Assembly (NCBI GenBank): GCA_016715865.1
Contig: JADJXM010000037.1
Span: 6,085 to 70,084, forward strand
DNA: 64,000 nucleotides
Direction: 5' to 3'
DNA from: Acidobacteriota bacterium
GTDB taxonomy: Bacteria; Acidobacteriota; Blastocatellia; RBC074
Shown here: piece after piece, positions 39,859 to 49,199 of the stretch
Layout: each line of letters opens with the position of its first letter
How positions within the stretch are numbered: position 1 is the stretch's first letter
Notes under the pieces: generated by a model
Database searches by the model: none
Told to the model about the DNA's origin: nothing
The model's input: the letters and a program-made list of their open reading frames with translations, nothing else
Position numbers and translations under genes: made by a program

Positions 39859-40686
39859 ATGACAAACCAGGAACTCTTTCTCTTCTCTGACTTGAGCCTC
39901 TCCCGGCGCCTGGAGCGCACCGAAGGGCTGAGCAGCGTCGCCTATATCGAGGCAAGAGCGCAGACCAGCCCCGAAACAGGCGCACAATGGTTCGAAGTCG
40001 CCGGCACACTGTGCATGTTCGATGGAAAAGATTCTCCGCTGACTCAATCATTCGGGCTCGGAATATTCGAGCCGGTCTCTGAAGACGATATTCAGAATAT
40101 CGAAGACTTTTACAGCGTTCGCGGCTCGGCGGTCAATCATGAAGTCAGCCCTCTTGCCGACGCATCTGTGTTCGATCTGCTCTACGATCGCAGATACAAA
40201 CCCATAGAGTTCACCAGCGTCATGTTTCGCCAGATCGGTCCAGCGTCACAGGATTCCCAGATAAACGACCACGGAATCAGCGTCAGGGTTATCGATCCGA
40301 ATGAAGCCGATGCATGGGCGAAAACATCAGCCGAGGGGTGGAGCGAATTTCTGGAATACGCTCATTTGATGTACGATCTCGCCCTTCTCACTGCCAAAAG
40401 GCCCGGTGGCATGTGTTTCATCGCCGAAAAGGAAGGTCAGCCGATTGCCACCGGCGCAATGAGCATTCACGATGGGGTCGCTCTTCTGGCCGGAGCCAGC
40501 ACGATCCCCTCGATGAGACAACTCGGAGCGCAAAATGCCCTGCTCAACAGCCGCCTTCAATATGCGGCCGAACATGGCTGCGATATCGCCATGATGTGCG
40601 CCCTGCCGGGCAGCGCATCTCAGCGGAACGCCGAGAGAAACGGATTTCGCATCGCCTATACCCGCACAAAATGGTCACGGTCCTAG
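39859..40686 (+). CDS. GNAT-family N-acetyltransferase
   Basis: The product is 275 aa. The C-terminal half is the GNAT core: GMCFIAEKEGQPIATGAMSI, VALLAGASTIPSMRQLGAQNALLNSRLQYA (pyrophosphate-binding region) and SASQRNAERNGFRIAYTRTKW, the family's closing motif. The N-terminal 120 residues are a less conserved domain found with this subgroup. The substrate is unknown. It is followed by a nitrilase and a PhoD-like gene on the same strand, likely an operon. Confidence 0.85.
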   Translation: MTNQELFLFSDLSLSRRLERTEGLSSVAYIEARAQTSPETGAQWFEVAGTLCMFDGKDSPLTQSFGLGIFEPVSEDDIQNIEDFYSVRGSAVNHEVSPLADASVFDLLYDRRYKPIEFTSVMFRQIGPASQDSQINDHGISVRVIDPNEADAWAKTSAEGWSEFLEYAHLMYDLALLTAKRPGGMCFIAEKEGQPIATGAMSIHDGVALLAGASTIPSMRQLGAQNALLNSRLQYAAEHGCDIAMMCALPGSASQRNAERNGFRIAYTRTKWSRS

Positions 40687-40705
40687 ATCGGAATCGGCGG
40701 TTGCC

Positions 40706-41668
40706 ATGAAGAAAATTCGAGTTGCTTCAGTTCAGTTTCAACACTCTCCCGGTGATAAGTCATTCAATCTGGATGTTGTTCGAAAGTTCGTTCAACAGGC
40801 AGCCGAACAGGATGTCAGGATGATCGCCTTTCCCGAAATGTGCATTACAGGCTACTGGCACGTTAGAAATCTTACGCGCGAAGATATCGAATTGCTCGCC
40901 GAGCCGATCCCAGCCGGACCATCCACTGAATTATTGCACTCTCTTTCGTCCACATATGGCATGACGATCGGTGCCGGCCTGATCGAACGAACCGATGACG
41001 GCTCGCTTTACAATAGTTACGTCGTCGCCATGCCTGACGGAACTACGGCTCGTCACCGCAAAATCCATGCATTTATCAGCCCCTACATCAATTCCGGCAA
41101 TCAGTACACCGTCTTCGACACGCCCCATGGATGGCGCGTCGGGGTTCTGACCTGCTATGACAACAACATCATCGAAAACGCCAGGATCACGGCCTTGATG
41201 GGAGCCGAAATCCTTCTCGCACCGCATCAGACAGGCGGATGCAGATCCCGCAGTCCTCGCGCCATGGGGCGGATCGATCCGGAATTGTGGTATCGCCGAA
41301 ATGATAATCCTGAAGCGATCGAATCAGAGCTTCGCGGACCAAAGGGGCGCGGCTGGCTCATGCGGTGGCTGCCTTCAAGAGCACACGACAACGGCATGTT
41401 TCTCGTCTTCAGCAATGGCGTCGGAATCGACGATGACGAAGTACGAACCGGAAATGCCATGATCCTCGATCCATACGGTGAAATCCTGATTGAGACAGAC
41501 AAGGCGGGAGACGACATGGTGATCGCCGACCTCGATGCAGATGAGCTTACGACATCCTCCGGTCAACGCTGGCTCAAGGCGCGCAGGCCGGATCTGTACA
41601 CGAAATTGACTGAGGCCACCGGACGTGAAATCGAGATGCGAATAGTCAGATTCGGGGAGGACGAATGA
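40706..41668 (+). CDS. carbon-nitrogen hydrolase (nitrilase superfamily)
   Basis: The product is 320 aa. The catalytic triad is visible: Glu in IAFPEMCITGYW, Lys in RHRKIHAFI and Cys in VLTCYDNNIIENAR. The superfamily hydrolyses amides or nitriles, or forms amides. Its stop overlaps the PhoD-like start (ATGA, 41665). The specific substrate is not evident. A second, more distant nitrilase domain is in the fusion at 49683-50957. Confidence 0.92.
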   Translation: MKKIRVASVQFQHSPGDKSFNLDVVRKFVQQAAEQDVRMIAFPEMCITGYWHVRNLTREDIELLAEPIPAGPSTELLHSLSSTYGMTIGAGLIERTDDGSLYNSYVVAMPDGTTARHRKIHAFISPYINSGNQYTVFDTPHGWRVGVLTCYDNNIIENARITALMGAEILLAPHQTGGCRSRSPRAMGRIDPELWYRRNDNPEAIESELRGPKGRGWLMRWLPSRAHDNGMFLVFSNGVGIDDDEVRTGNAMILDPYGEILIETDKAGDDMVIADLDADELTTSSGQRWLKARRPDLYTKLTEATGREIEMRIVRFGEDE

Positions 41669-42933
41669 AATTTGACCCTCTCAATCTGGGGCCCTGGATC
41701 GGTTGCGTTCGCTCAGATCAGGCGATCATCAAATTCGGCATACAAGGCAACCCAACCTCATGGAGCCTGGCTTTGAGCACGGCTCTGGATGCACCCGGAC
41801 GACTGATCAATCCGGTCATCTTTGAGCCGACTGATGTATCGGCTTGCGCCGAGCTCTTCATCCTGACATTCCATCTCAAAGGCGAGCCTCTGCGACCAGA
41901 TACGCGATTCTTTTACGCTCCGGTTCACGGCTCGCATGAAATCATCGACAAACAGGGTCGATTTACCACCTTCCCCGCAGAGGGCGCTCCAGCGTCGTTC
42001 AAATTCGCCTGCGCCGGAGACGCAAGTACCGGATCAAATGACGATGTCTTTACCCATATTTTTCGCGAAGACCCTCTCTTCTTCTGCCACCTCGGCGACC
42101 TTCATTACGCTGATACAAACTCAGTTCAACTGAAACCTTATCTCGATAATTATCAGCGTGTATTTCGACAAAACCGGCAGGCTGAACTCTATCGAAATGT
42201 GCCTCTTGTCTACATGTGGGACGATCACGACTTTTGCGGAGAATCCAGCGACAGCACGGCATCGGGTCGCTCCGCCGCTCTCTCCGCCTATCGCCTTTGT
42301 GTTCCCAATTATATCGATCATTCCACACCTGAAAGCCCCTTGTTTCAGGCCTTCACCATCGGCCGGGTACGTTTTCTTGTGACCGACACGCGTTCTGCCA
42401 GAGCTCCGCGGAAACTCACGGATGATCGCAATAAAACCATGCTCGGCGAGCTTCAGAAAGGCTGGCTTCTCGCGGAGCTAAGCGAAGCAAAAATCCGTTA
42501 CCCGCTCGTTGTCTGGATAAATTCAGTCCCATGGCTCGGCAAGCAAAAGAAAAATGAGGATTTCTGGACGGGCTACTCCGTCGAACGCGATGAAATCGGA
42601 GTGTTCATCGAAAACGAAGGCATCCGAAATCTATGTATGCTCAGCGCTGACATGCATCGCCTCGCCATAGATGACGGCTCCAACAATCATCCACCCACCG
42701 GCCGGGGCGGATTCCCCATTTTTCAGGCCGCGCCTCTTGATAAAGGCTGGTGGTCGAGACGCAAACGCAAGGGCGGCCCGTACAGTCACGGAGACAAGGC
42801 GGATAATCATCAGTACGGCATCGTCTCGATTCTGGATGAAGGCGGCGATACCGTCACCGTCACCTGGCAGGGAATGCGCAAGCAATCGCCCATCAGGGAT
42901 GTTCGCACCCTGACATTCAGATCACCACGATGA
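41665..42933 (+). CDS. PhoD-like alkaline phosphatase/metallophosphatase
   Basis: The product is 422 aa. The PhoD family metal-binding motifs are present: FACAGDASTG (first Asp), FFCHLGDLHYAD, LVYMWDDHDFCGESSD and MLSADMHRLAIDDG. There is no obvious Tat or Sec signal, whereas exported PhoD proteins usually have one, so a cytoplasmic enzyme is possible. The start overlaps the preceding nitrilase gene by four bases, pointing to linked production. Confidence 0.9.
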   Translation: MKFDPLNLGPWIGCVRSDQAIIKFGIQGNPTSWSLALSTALDAPGRLINPVIFEPTDVSACAELFILTFHLKGEPLRPDTRFFYAPVHGSHEIIDKQGRFTTFPAEGAPASFKFACAGDASTGSNDDVFTHIFREDPLFFCHLGDLHYADTNSVQLKPYLDNYQRVFRQNRQAELYRNVPLVYMWDDHDFCGESSDSTASGRSAALSAYRLCVPNYIDHSTPESPLFQAFTIGRVRFLVTDTRSARAPRKLTDDRNKTMLGELQKGWLLAELSEAKIRYPLVVWINSVPWLGKQKKNEDFWTGYSVERDEIGVFIENEGIRNLCMLSADMHRLAIDDGSNNHPPTGRGGFPIFQAAPLDKGWWSRRKRKGGPYSHGDKADNHQYGIVSILDEGGDTVTVTWQGMRKQSPIRDVRTLTFRSPR

Positions 42934-42963
42934 ACCTCTGGTATCGGTATTTGTGAAGAGTGA

Positions 42964-43503
42964 TTGAAACTGTTCATGCTCAAAGATCTACTTTCATCTT
43001 ATAACGGAAAGCACGTCAGCACGCTCGAAGAGATCCTTTCGAACGTCCAACCTGTAAAATCCGTTATCAATGAGCTCATTTCTCTGACAACCGATCAGGA
43101 CCATAAGATCCAGACCGGATCGACATGGCTGCTCAAAAACTGGGCAGAAAGAGGGGTTGAGTTTTCCGGCCCCCAGCTCAAAGCGCTTTTCGCCTCCCTG
43201 CCCGACGTCATTTTCTGGGAGGCGAAACTGCATATCTGCCAGACATTGCCGCACATTCGAATACCAAAGGACTGCGACAAAATCCTGCTCTGGTTCCTCG
43301 ATCGCTGCCTTAAGGATGAGAACAAATACCTTAGAGCGTGGGCCTATAACGGATTTTATGAGTTATCATGCCATTTTCCGGCATATAATAATCACGTTTC
43401 GCGGATTCTTGATGAAGGTGACGCCGAGAAGACTGCCGCAGTCAAGGCGCGAATCCGAATTATCCGTAAATTGATGAATAAGCATTCATCCAGACGAAAT
43501 TAA
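42964..43503 (+). CDS. hypothetical helical (HEAT-repeat-like) protein
   Basis: The frame begins at TTG 42964; ATG 42976 is an alternative. The product is about 179 aa, all alpha-helical with repeated 35-40-residue helix pairs (SLTTDQDHKIQTGSTWLLKNW, CLKDENKYLRAWAYNGFYEL) like HEAT repeats. No catalytic motif is visible. HEAT-type proteins are usually binding scaffolds. It lies 30 bases after the PhoD-like gene and may be in the same operon. Confidence 0.65.
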   Translation: MKLFMLKDLLSSYNGKHVSTLEEILSNVQPVKSVINELISLTTDQDHKIQTGSTWLLKNWAERGVEFSGPQLKALFASLPDVIFWEAKLHICQTLPHIRIPKDCDKILLWFLDRCLKDENKYLRAWAYNGFYELSCHFPAYNNHVSRILDEGDAEKTAAVKARIRIIRKLMNKHSSRRN

Positions 43504-43523
43504 AGAGAGTTCATCTGTCCCGG

Positions 43524-44039
43524 ATGAACAGGAAATCGACCATGTTTTGTCCAACTTGCGGAAAGAAAAATACGATCGGACGCAAATTCTGCGTAGCCTG
43601 TGGCACCAATCTTGAGGCCGTTTCCCAGGCGCTGACCCGATCGGAAACCGATATCTTCACCAGAACAGATCTCGCTCTGGATCAGTTCATCGGACGCTAT
43701 GCCGAGCACCTCTTCAAGGATGCAACGGATGAACGAACCAGACCATCCGTTGCCAGATCATGGAAGATACTGGGACAGGGCATACTGACAACTTTATGGG
43801 ACTTCCTCATCGCCGGTCTTATGTGTTACGTCCTGCCTATCCGCTTTTTGATCCTTCTCATCACAAGTCCGTTCAGGCTGCTCCAGGAACGTAGTGAGTC
43901 GCGTAAAATCTCGAAGCAACCCACAGAAGATTATCAGCCTCCTCAACTGGAGCCGGCGCAAACAGATGATATTGCCTCCCAACAGCCCTCTAGTGTGAGC
44001 GAACACACTACTGAACGGCTCAAAAAATATCGATCATAA
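43524..44039 (+). CDS. zinc-ribbon membrane-associated protein, hypothetical
   Basis: The product is 171 aa (an internal ATG at 43542 also possible). An N-terminal zinc ribbon (FCPTCGKKNTIGRKFCVACG) is followed by a region of about 60 residues and a hydrophobic segment (ILTTLWDFLIAGLMCYVLPI, then FLILLITSPF), then a polar C-terminal tail. A soluble ribbon tethered to a membrane is a common arrangement of unknown role. The gene is followed by an SDR gene 18 bases on. Confidence 0.72.
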   Translation: MNRKSTMFCPTCGKKNTIGRKFCVACGTNLEAVSQALTRSETDIFTRTDLALDQFIGRYAEHLFKDATDERTRPSVARSWKILGQGILTTLWDFLIAGLMCYVLPIRFLILLITSPFRLLQERSESRKISKQPTEDYQPPQLEPAQTDDIASQQPSSVSEHTTERLKKYRS

Positions 44040-44057
44040 GGCTTTTCATTAAATCGT

Positions 44058-44861
44058 ATGGCGGACCACCTCATCTCTAGACGTCTTCAGGACAAAGTCG
44101 CTTTGGTTACCGGCGCAGCCTCAGGCATCGGCCGGGCGACAGCCATTCTATTTGCCAGGGAAGGCGCAAACATCATCGCTGCCGACGTCAATGATGACGG
44201 CGCAGCCGAAACGGTTTCCCATATACTCCGGGAGGACGGCAAGGCCTCGCATCATCATCTGGATGTCACGTGCGAAGACCAATGGATATTGCTGATACAG
44301 CACATTCAGCAGCATTACGGACGTCTCGATGTTCTCGTTAACAGCGCGGGCATTTCATTTGCAAAGCCAGTCATAGAAATTACGCTCGATGAATGGCACA
44401 AGGTTCTGGCTGTGAACCTGGACAGCGTCTTCCTTGGAACTAAACACGGGCTGCTTCTCATGCAGAGAGCAGGCGAAGGAAGCATCATCAATCTCTCTTC
44501 AGCCTCCGGCATCAAAGCAAGCCCCGGCGCCAGTGCTTATTGCTCCAGTAAAGCCGCGCTTGATATGTTCTCCCGTGTTGCGGCCCTTGAATCCGCCCGG
44601 CAAGGACACAAAATTCGAATCAATTCGGTCTCTCCGGGCGGAGTCATGACTCCGATGTGGGAAAATATGGAGTTCTGGCAGGACCTGAAATCTTCAACCG
44701 GCAGTGACGAGGCAAGTTGGAAAGCCATTGCCGAAGGCGTCCCGTTGAAAAGATTCGCCACCCCGGAGGAGGTCGCTCAGGCCATCCTTTACCTGGCCTC
44801 AGACGACAGTCGCTTCGTAACCGCGACAAACCTGGTCATCGATGGCGGATATACCGCCTGA
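44058..44861 (+). CDS. short-chain dehydrogenase/reductase
   Basis: The product is 267 aa, a classical SDR. The NAD(P)-binding TGAASGIGRA is near residue 20, NSAGISF near 96, the catalytic Ser in INLSSASGIKA near 150 and YCSSKAA (Tyr/Lys) near 164. The C-terminal VTATNLVIDGGYTA is the typical family ending. The acidic residue after the first beta strand (AADVND) favours NAD. The substrate is unknown. Confidence 0.93.
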   Translation: MADHLISRRLQDKVALVTGAASGIGRATAILFAREGANIIAADVNDDGAAETVSHILREDGKASHHHLDVTCEDQWILLIQHIQQHYGRLDVLVNSAGISFAKPVIEITLDEWHKVLAVNLDSVFLGTKHGLLLMQRAGEGSIINLSSASGIKASPGASAYCSSKAALDMFSRVAALESARQGHKIRINSVSPGGVMTPMWENMEFWQDLKSSTGSDEASWKAIAEGVPLKRFATPEEVAQAILYLASDDSRFVTATNLVIDGGYTA

Positions 44862-45026
44862 CCGATTTCACACCTTTTCAGCGCAGACTATACTTTTATG
44901 CTCCGAAAATCGATAATGACACGGTTTTCCGGCATCCGTATGAACCTTTTAAACGCGATAACCGTATAGCTTCATTGTTAACCGAGACTGATCCCATCAA
45001 TCTCTTTCATAGAGGAGGCGCAAAAT

Positions 45027-45773
45027 ATGCAATCCACCTTCAAATTCCTGCTTCTCGCCATTTTCGTCACTGTGGCGGTCGCTCAATCGCCCGAACCGCC
45101 GCTCTCCAACACTCGCCTGAGCGTCCATACCCTGGTCCGGGAAGACATCTTCGCCGGATTCCTCGTCAATGATATGGACCGTTTCACGCGCGGAGAGAAG
45201 AACATCGACCTGTTGCTTGAAAAACGCCCCGCAGCCAAAGCCGAACTGCTTGCATGGAAGGCCGGCGCCGCTCTCTATCGCGCAGTTGTCGCCCACGAAA
45301 ACAAACAGAATGATGAGTTTCAGAAACAGTTCAAAGTTTCGCAGGACCTCTTTTCGCAGGCATATGAATTGGGCCCCCAGAATGGCGGCGTGGCGGCTAC
45401 GACAGGCGGCAGTTATGTCCTTTTTGCCGACCGACTGCCTGAAAAATACCGCGCGGATGCCTGGGCGCAGGCCTACGACAAGTTCCAGATACTCTGGCAA
45501 CAGCAGGCTCCGGCCGTCGACAGGTTGCCTGTTCATATCAGGGGCGAACTCCTCGGCGGACTGGCCATGTCGGCTCAACGCACCGGCCGCAAAGAAGAAT
45601 TGAACAAATACCTCGATAAAATTCTCGAAGTCCTGACCGGTACCCCTTATGAACCAATCGCCAAACAATGGAAAAATAAGCCTGAATCCGCCGCCTCATC
45701 CAGCATCACCTGCATGACCTGCCACGACGCGGGCCGCCTGACCAATCGCCTAACGGCACTGAACCCCAAGTGA
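45027..45773 (+). CDS. secreted helical protein with a C-terminal single CxxCH haem motif
   Basis: The product is 248 aa; start ATG 45027 follows a strong gaggaggcg. A signal peptide (LLLAIFVTVAVAQSPEP) precedes an all-helical region of about 190 residues with TPR-like character (LAWKAGAALYRAVVAHENKQ). At residues 229-233 lies CMTCH, a c-type haem motif, after a short linker. The protein is periplasmic with one haem at its extreme end. The unusual position suggests either a real electron-transfer tag or a haem-anchored scaffold. No known family recognised with certainty. Confidence 0.7.
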   Translation: MQSTFKFLLLAIFVTVAVAQSPEPPLSNTRLSVHTLVREDIFAGFLVNDMDRFTRGEKNIDLLLEKRPAAKAELLAWKAGAALYRAVVAHENKQNDEFQKQFKVSQDLFSQAYELGPQNGGVAATTGGSYVLFADRLPEKYRADAWAQAYDKFQILWQQQAPAVDRLPVHIRGELLGGLAMSAQRTGRKEELNKYLDKILEVLTGTPYEPIAKQWKNKPESAASSSITCMTCHDAGRLTNRLTALNPK

Positions 45774-45834
45774 AATCTCTCTCCGACGAACGTCGCTGTT
45801 TTGGCTGCGACGTTCGTCTCGCGGAAACACTATT

Positions 45835-46242
45835 TCATCCACGCCTCAACCATGACCGGCCAACCAGCCATGGCATGATGGCGAATAGTATCAAACTCGC
45901 GTAATACACCGCACCTGATACCGGATCACGATCGATCAATACTTCAAAAAATGATCGCCCCTGCATTCCGATTCCGACCGCCAGCTCAGATGCAACCAAC
46001 AGCCCGAACGCTACCCATCCCACCCACAGCCTGCCAGTTGAACTGTCTTCACTCAAAAACCGTCGATTGATCCATCTCGCAGCTATTACCGTCACCAATA
46101 TCATCAACGGCAGTTCAAGTAATTCTGACTTTCTGACACCTAATTGCCGTACGAGCCACAATACTCGAATCGTCCCTAAAATAAATCCGGTCCCGAATAC
46201 AAGCGCAAAATAAATTACCGAAACTTTTACTAATCGCATCAT
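45835..46242 (-). CDS. small integral membrane protein, hypothetical
   Basis: The product is 135 aa with four predicted transmembrane segments: YFALVFGTGFILGTIRVLW, LLELPLMILVTVIAARWI, LWVGWVAFGLLVASELAVGI and YASLILFAIMPWLVG. There is no charged catalytic motif. It resembles an uncharacterised family of four-helix membrane proteins. It lies 14 bases downstream of the VIT-family gene and may be co-transcribed with it. Confidence 0.75.
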   Translation of the reverse strand: MMRLVKVSVIYFALVFGTGFILGTIRVLWLVRQLGVRKSELLELPLMILVTVIAARWINRRFLSEDSSTGRLWVGWVAFGLLVASELAVGIGMQGRSFFEVLIDRDPVSGAVYYASLILFAIMPWLVGRSWLRRG

Positions 46243-46256
46243 TCAATATTGGCATT

Positions 46257-46964
46257 TTATACAACTGTACCAAATAGAGCCCCGACAGCCGCGGTTAAGC
46301 CCATTGCGAGCGCTCCCCAGAAAGTGACTCGAACAGCTGATTTAACTATCGGAGCTCCACCAGCCTGTGCAGCCAGCACACCCAGCACGGCGAGAAAAAT
46401 GAGTGACAGCCCCGAGACAATAACCACCATTTTCGACTCCGGAGCGACCAGTGCCGCAATCAGCGGTAATGCCGCACCGATTGCAAACGTTCCGGCCGAG
46501 GCGAAAGCAGCCTGCACAGGTCGAGCACTTAAACTATCTGTAATGCCGAGCTCATCTCTGGCGTGCGCAGCCAATGCATCATGTTCCATCAATTTCTCAG
46601 CAACTTGCCTGGCCAACACCGGTTCGAGCCCCCGTTCAATATATATTGATGCAAGTTCCTGCTGCTCAAATTCTTTATCAGTATCCAACTCTTTGCGCTC
46701 ACGATCTATATCCGCCTTTTCCGTATCGGCTTGTGAACTGACCGATACATACTCACCCGCTGCCATCGACATTGCGCCGGCAACTAAACCGGCAACTCCG
46801 GCAACCAACACTTCACTTCGTGACGCGTGCGCAGCCGCAACACCGACGACCAGACTTGCAGTCGACACTATCCCATCATTTGCACCCAACACAGCGGCTC
46901 GCAGCCACCCAATACGTCTGGTACGATGCTTTTCTCCATGCCCTTTTGACATAATGTTCATCAA
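46257..46964 (-). CDS. VIT1/CCC1-family metal transporter
   Basis: The product is 235 aa. The family's first helix motif GANDGIVSTASLVVGVAAAH is near residue 28, and VAGAMSMAAGEYVSVSSQ near 62 holds the conserved metal-path Met and Glu. Five helices are seen, with an acidic cytoplasmic segment (EFEQQELASIYIERGL) typical of CCC1/VIT proteins. These export ferrous iron or manganese from the cytosol. The alternative ATG five codons in is possible. Confidence 0.92.
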   Translation of the reverse strand: MMNIMSKGHGEKHRTRRIGWLRAAVLGANDGIVSTASLVVGVAAAHASRSEVLVAGVAGLVAGAMSMAAGEYVSVSSQADTEKADIDRERKELDTDKEFEQQELASIYIERGLEPVLARQVAEKLMEHDALAAHARDELGITDSLSARPVQAAFASAGTFAIGAALPLIAALVAPESKMVVIVSGLSLIFLAVLGVLAAQAGGAPIVKSAVRVTFWGALAMGLTAAVGALFGTVV

Positions 46965-47076
46965 TCTTCTGGCCTCTTTGGCTTCGAAGTTGAAACTGGC
47001 GCCACTGATGATAAGAAATCTGTTGATACTATCACTCGTTTAACAACCAGATTATCGTTCTGGCTGCACGCACGTC

Positions 47077-47712
47077 TCAGCGTGTTTTTGGCTGATCGCT
47101 CAAATAGTAATGCCATAGAATTCGAGCCGCCACTGCCCGCCACGGTCGCCACTCGAGGCTTATGACATTGAGCTCTTCATTTGATGGCCGAGAAACCATC
47201 CCCTTTAGTTTCTGTATTGCAGATGCGAGGGCAAGATCCCCGCTTGGCCATACATCCGGGCGACCGAGCGCCATCAACAGGTATATATCCGATGTCCACG
47301 AACCAACACCCTTTATTTTCATCAAGTGCTCTTTTACTTCTGCATCATCAAGATCGGGTAATTTACTCAGAACAAGGCTACCTTCTATAATCGCTCCGGC
47401 TAAATTACGACCATATAATGCCTTTTGCCGGCTGAACCCAGCTGACTTCAATTCCTCATCTGACAGCTTAAGGAAATTGTCTGGTGTCAGCAATACCGTA
47501 TACCTCAGCAGTTTTTCATATGCTGACTTTGCAGACGCAAGTGACACCTGTTGTTCCAGTATTATTCTAATCAGCGTCTTAAAACCCTCTTCTCGCTCCC
47601 ATAATGGCGGTGCTCCATATCTTGATACAACAAATCTCAGATAATGATCTTTCGCTTCGAGATGCTGGACAGCCCGTAAAAGCGATCTATTGTTTAATCG
47701 TGTCGTTTTCAC
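47077..47712 (-). CDS. DNA-3-methyladenine glycosylase (AlkA/HhH-GPD family)
   Basis: The product is 211 aa. The HhH-GPD core is visible: GFKTLIRIILEQQVSLASAKSAYEKL at residues 42-67, then the hairpin LMKIKGVGSWTSDIYLLMAL with the catalytic Asp, and a C-terminal EWRPWRAVAARILWHYY. It removes alkylated bases from DNA. Base composition shifts to AT-rich here and stays so to the right edge, suggesting this and following genes belong to a transferred or cassette-derived region. The GNAT gene is 4 bases upstream on the same strand. Confidence 0.9.
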   Translation of the reverse strand: MKTTRLNNRSLLRAVQHLEAKDHYLRFVVSRYGAPPLWEREEGFKTLIRIILEQQVSLASAKSAYEKLLRYTVLLTPDNFLKLSDEELKSAGFSRQKALYGRNLAGAIIEGSLVLSKLPDLDDAEVKEHLMKIKGVGSWTSDIYLLMALGRPDVWPSGDLALASAIQKLKGMVSRPSNEELNVISLEWRPWRAVAARILWHYYLSDQPKTR

Positions 47713-47715
47713 AGA

Positions 47716-48156
47716 TTATTTATTATCAGATATTGAAAACTGATCTGTTGCCTTCAAGATCCATGCGCTCTGATGCTGTGTGAAACCAATTTTCGGATAA
47801 TACCCTACCGCTTTCGGGGCGGATAACAGCACCAGCATCGAACGAGGCCCCATCTTTTCTCGCGTCTTCTCAATCAGCATCATCCCTATACCTTTTCGCT
47901 GATGTGACAATCGGACTGCCAGATCAGATAAGTACCCGACATAACTGAAGTCCGTCAATGTCCGGGCAATCCCCACCAGCAGGTCACCATCCCATGCTGT
48001 TACTGTCAAATTTGCATGAGTCAGCATGTCTGACATTATTTGCTTATTATCGACTGGTCTTCTTTCACCAAGTGTCGAGCTCTTGTATAGATCAATCACT
48101 TCATCAAGATTCAACTGGTTACCATACCTATATTCAATATCATTCATTACCTTCAC
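47716..48156 (-). CDS. GNAT-family N-acetyltransferase
   Basis: The product is 146 aa, a full single GNAT domain. Visible parts are NLTVTAWDGDLLVGIARTLTD, SYVGYLSDLAVRLSHQRKGIGMMLIEKT (the acetyl-CoA pyrophosphate loop) and VGYYPKIGFTQHQSAWIL. The substrate is unknown. It is short, on the minus strand and AT-rich, like the cassette genes further right, but no attC site is recognisable on its left. Confidence 0.87.
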   Translation of the reverse strand: MKVMNDIEYRYGNQLNLDEVIDLYKSSTLGERRPVDNKQIMSDMLTHANLTVTAWDGDLLVGIARTLTDFSYVGYLSDLAVRLSHQRKGIGMMLIEKTREKMGPRSMLVLLSAPKAVGYYPKIGFTQHQSAWILKATDQFSISDNK

Positions 48157-48413
48157 TCCTGCAAATGCCCGGATATCAGGCGCAGTTGAGATGTACCTTT
48201 TATACCTGATAATTATACAGGGTTCCGGATGTATTGTGGATGATCATTCCTGCAGTGATCGATTTCATGCAGGGCTCACCAGGGATGCAAGGATCGGGAA
48301 GGTGCTGAATGGGCGGAATATCATCATCAAGAATGTCATTCTCCACGAGAGTCAATAATACATCAGATACCAGCTGTGGTATAACCCCGGAATGCGTGAT
48401 GAAATGTTAATAC
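48157..48413. other. intergenic, with a possible small minus-strand ORF
   Basis: About 257 bases. On the minus strand a frame lacking an ATG, startable at TTG or GTG (about 48346-48355), encodes roughly 45-50 residues including NDILDDDIPPIQHLPDPCIP and CMKSITAGMIIHNTSGTLY. No domain is recognised and no ribosome-binding site stands out. A plus-strand frame reported across the region is not credible. Confidence 0.3.
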
Positions 48414-49151
48414 TTACAGCGGCTTCGTTCCATAATTTATGGTCATAACCCCTCCGCCATATTCACGGTAGCCGGTATCGACAAAACCCTGGCGATCCAT
48501 CATTTTTTGCACATTCCGCTGCCCGGGATATAGTTTAAGGCTTTCCGGAATGTAACGATATACATCGGGATCACCGTGTATCAAATACCCTGCCAGTGAA
48601 CCTGTAACTATCAGATAGTTAAAATAAAGCCAGCGATAAATTTTATTGCCTGGATGCGAAAAATCAAGAGATAAAAAACGCCCGCCTGGTTTCAACACCC
48701 TGCTAATCTGATTGAGCGCTAATTCAATGTCAGGGACATTGCGAAGAGCATAGCCACAGGTTATGTGATCGAATGAAGAATCTTCAAAAGGCATGTTCAA
48801 TATATCCGCACAGCAAAACTCTACGTTACTAATGTTATTTGCTTTACGCTTATTTTCAGCAATATCAATCATTGCTTGAAGAATATCCATGCCAAAAGCT
48901 TTGCCGGTGTTTAAACGTTCACCAAGCGCAAAAGTTATGTCGCCGGTTCCGCAGGCTAAATCAAGCACCCTCTCATTACCTTTAAGATCAAGCATGTTAA
49001 CCAGGTCACGCTTCCATCGTCGATCCATGCCGTACGAGAATAAAACGGTAAACGAATCATATACCGGAGCGATTTTTTCAAACATCTGATCGACATATAC
49101 CTGCTTCTTCTGTTTTGAAGTGATATGTTCCTGAAGGTTCATCTTTAGCAT
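48414..49151 (-). CDS. demethylmenaquinone/ubiquinone methyltransferase (UbiE/MenG family)
   Basis: The product is 245 aa. The UbiE/COQ5 signatures are present: FEKIAPVYDSFTVLFSYGMDRRWKRDLV at the N-terminus, the SAM-binding VLDLACGTGDITFALGE, ITCGYALRNVPD and LKPGGRFLSLDFSHPG. It methylates the quinone ring in menaquinone or ubiquinone biosynthesis. It sits in the AT-rich region, so it may be an extra or transferred copy rather than the housekeeping one. Confidence 0.88.
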   Translation of the reverse strand: MLKMNLQEHITSKQKKQVYVDQMFEKIAPVYDSFTVLFSYGMDRRWKRDLVNMLDLKGNERVLDLACGTGDITFALGERLNTGKAFGMDILQAMIDIAENKRKANNISNVEFCCADILNMPFEDSSFDHITCGYALRNVPDIELALNQISRVLKPGGRFLSLDFSHPGNKIYRWLYFNYLIVTGSLAGYLIHGDPDVYRYIPESLKLYPGQRNVQKMMDRQGFVDTGYREYGGGVMTINYGTKPL

Positions 49152-49199
49152 TTATTATTCCCCTATTACGTGAGTCAGGACAAGAGTATCCACTACTCT

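Noticed and set aside
48026..48358. Plus-strand 110-codon frame over the GNAT gene start
   Set aside because: It overlaps the N-terminus of a clear minus-strand gene and lacks any domain.
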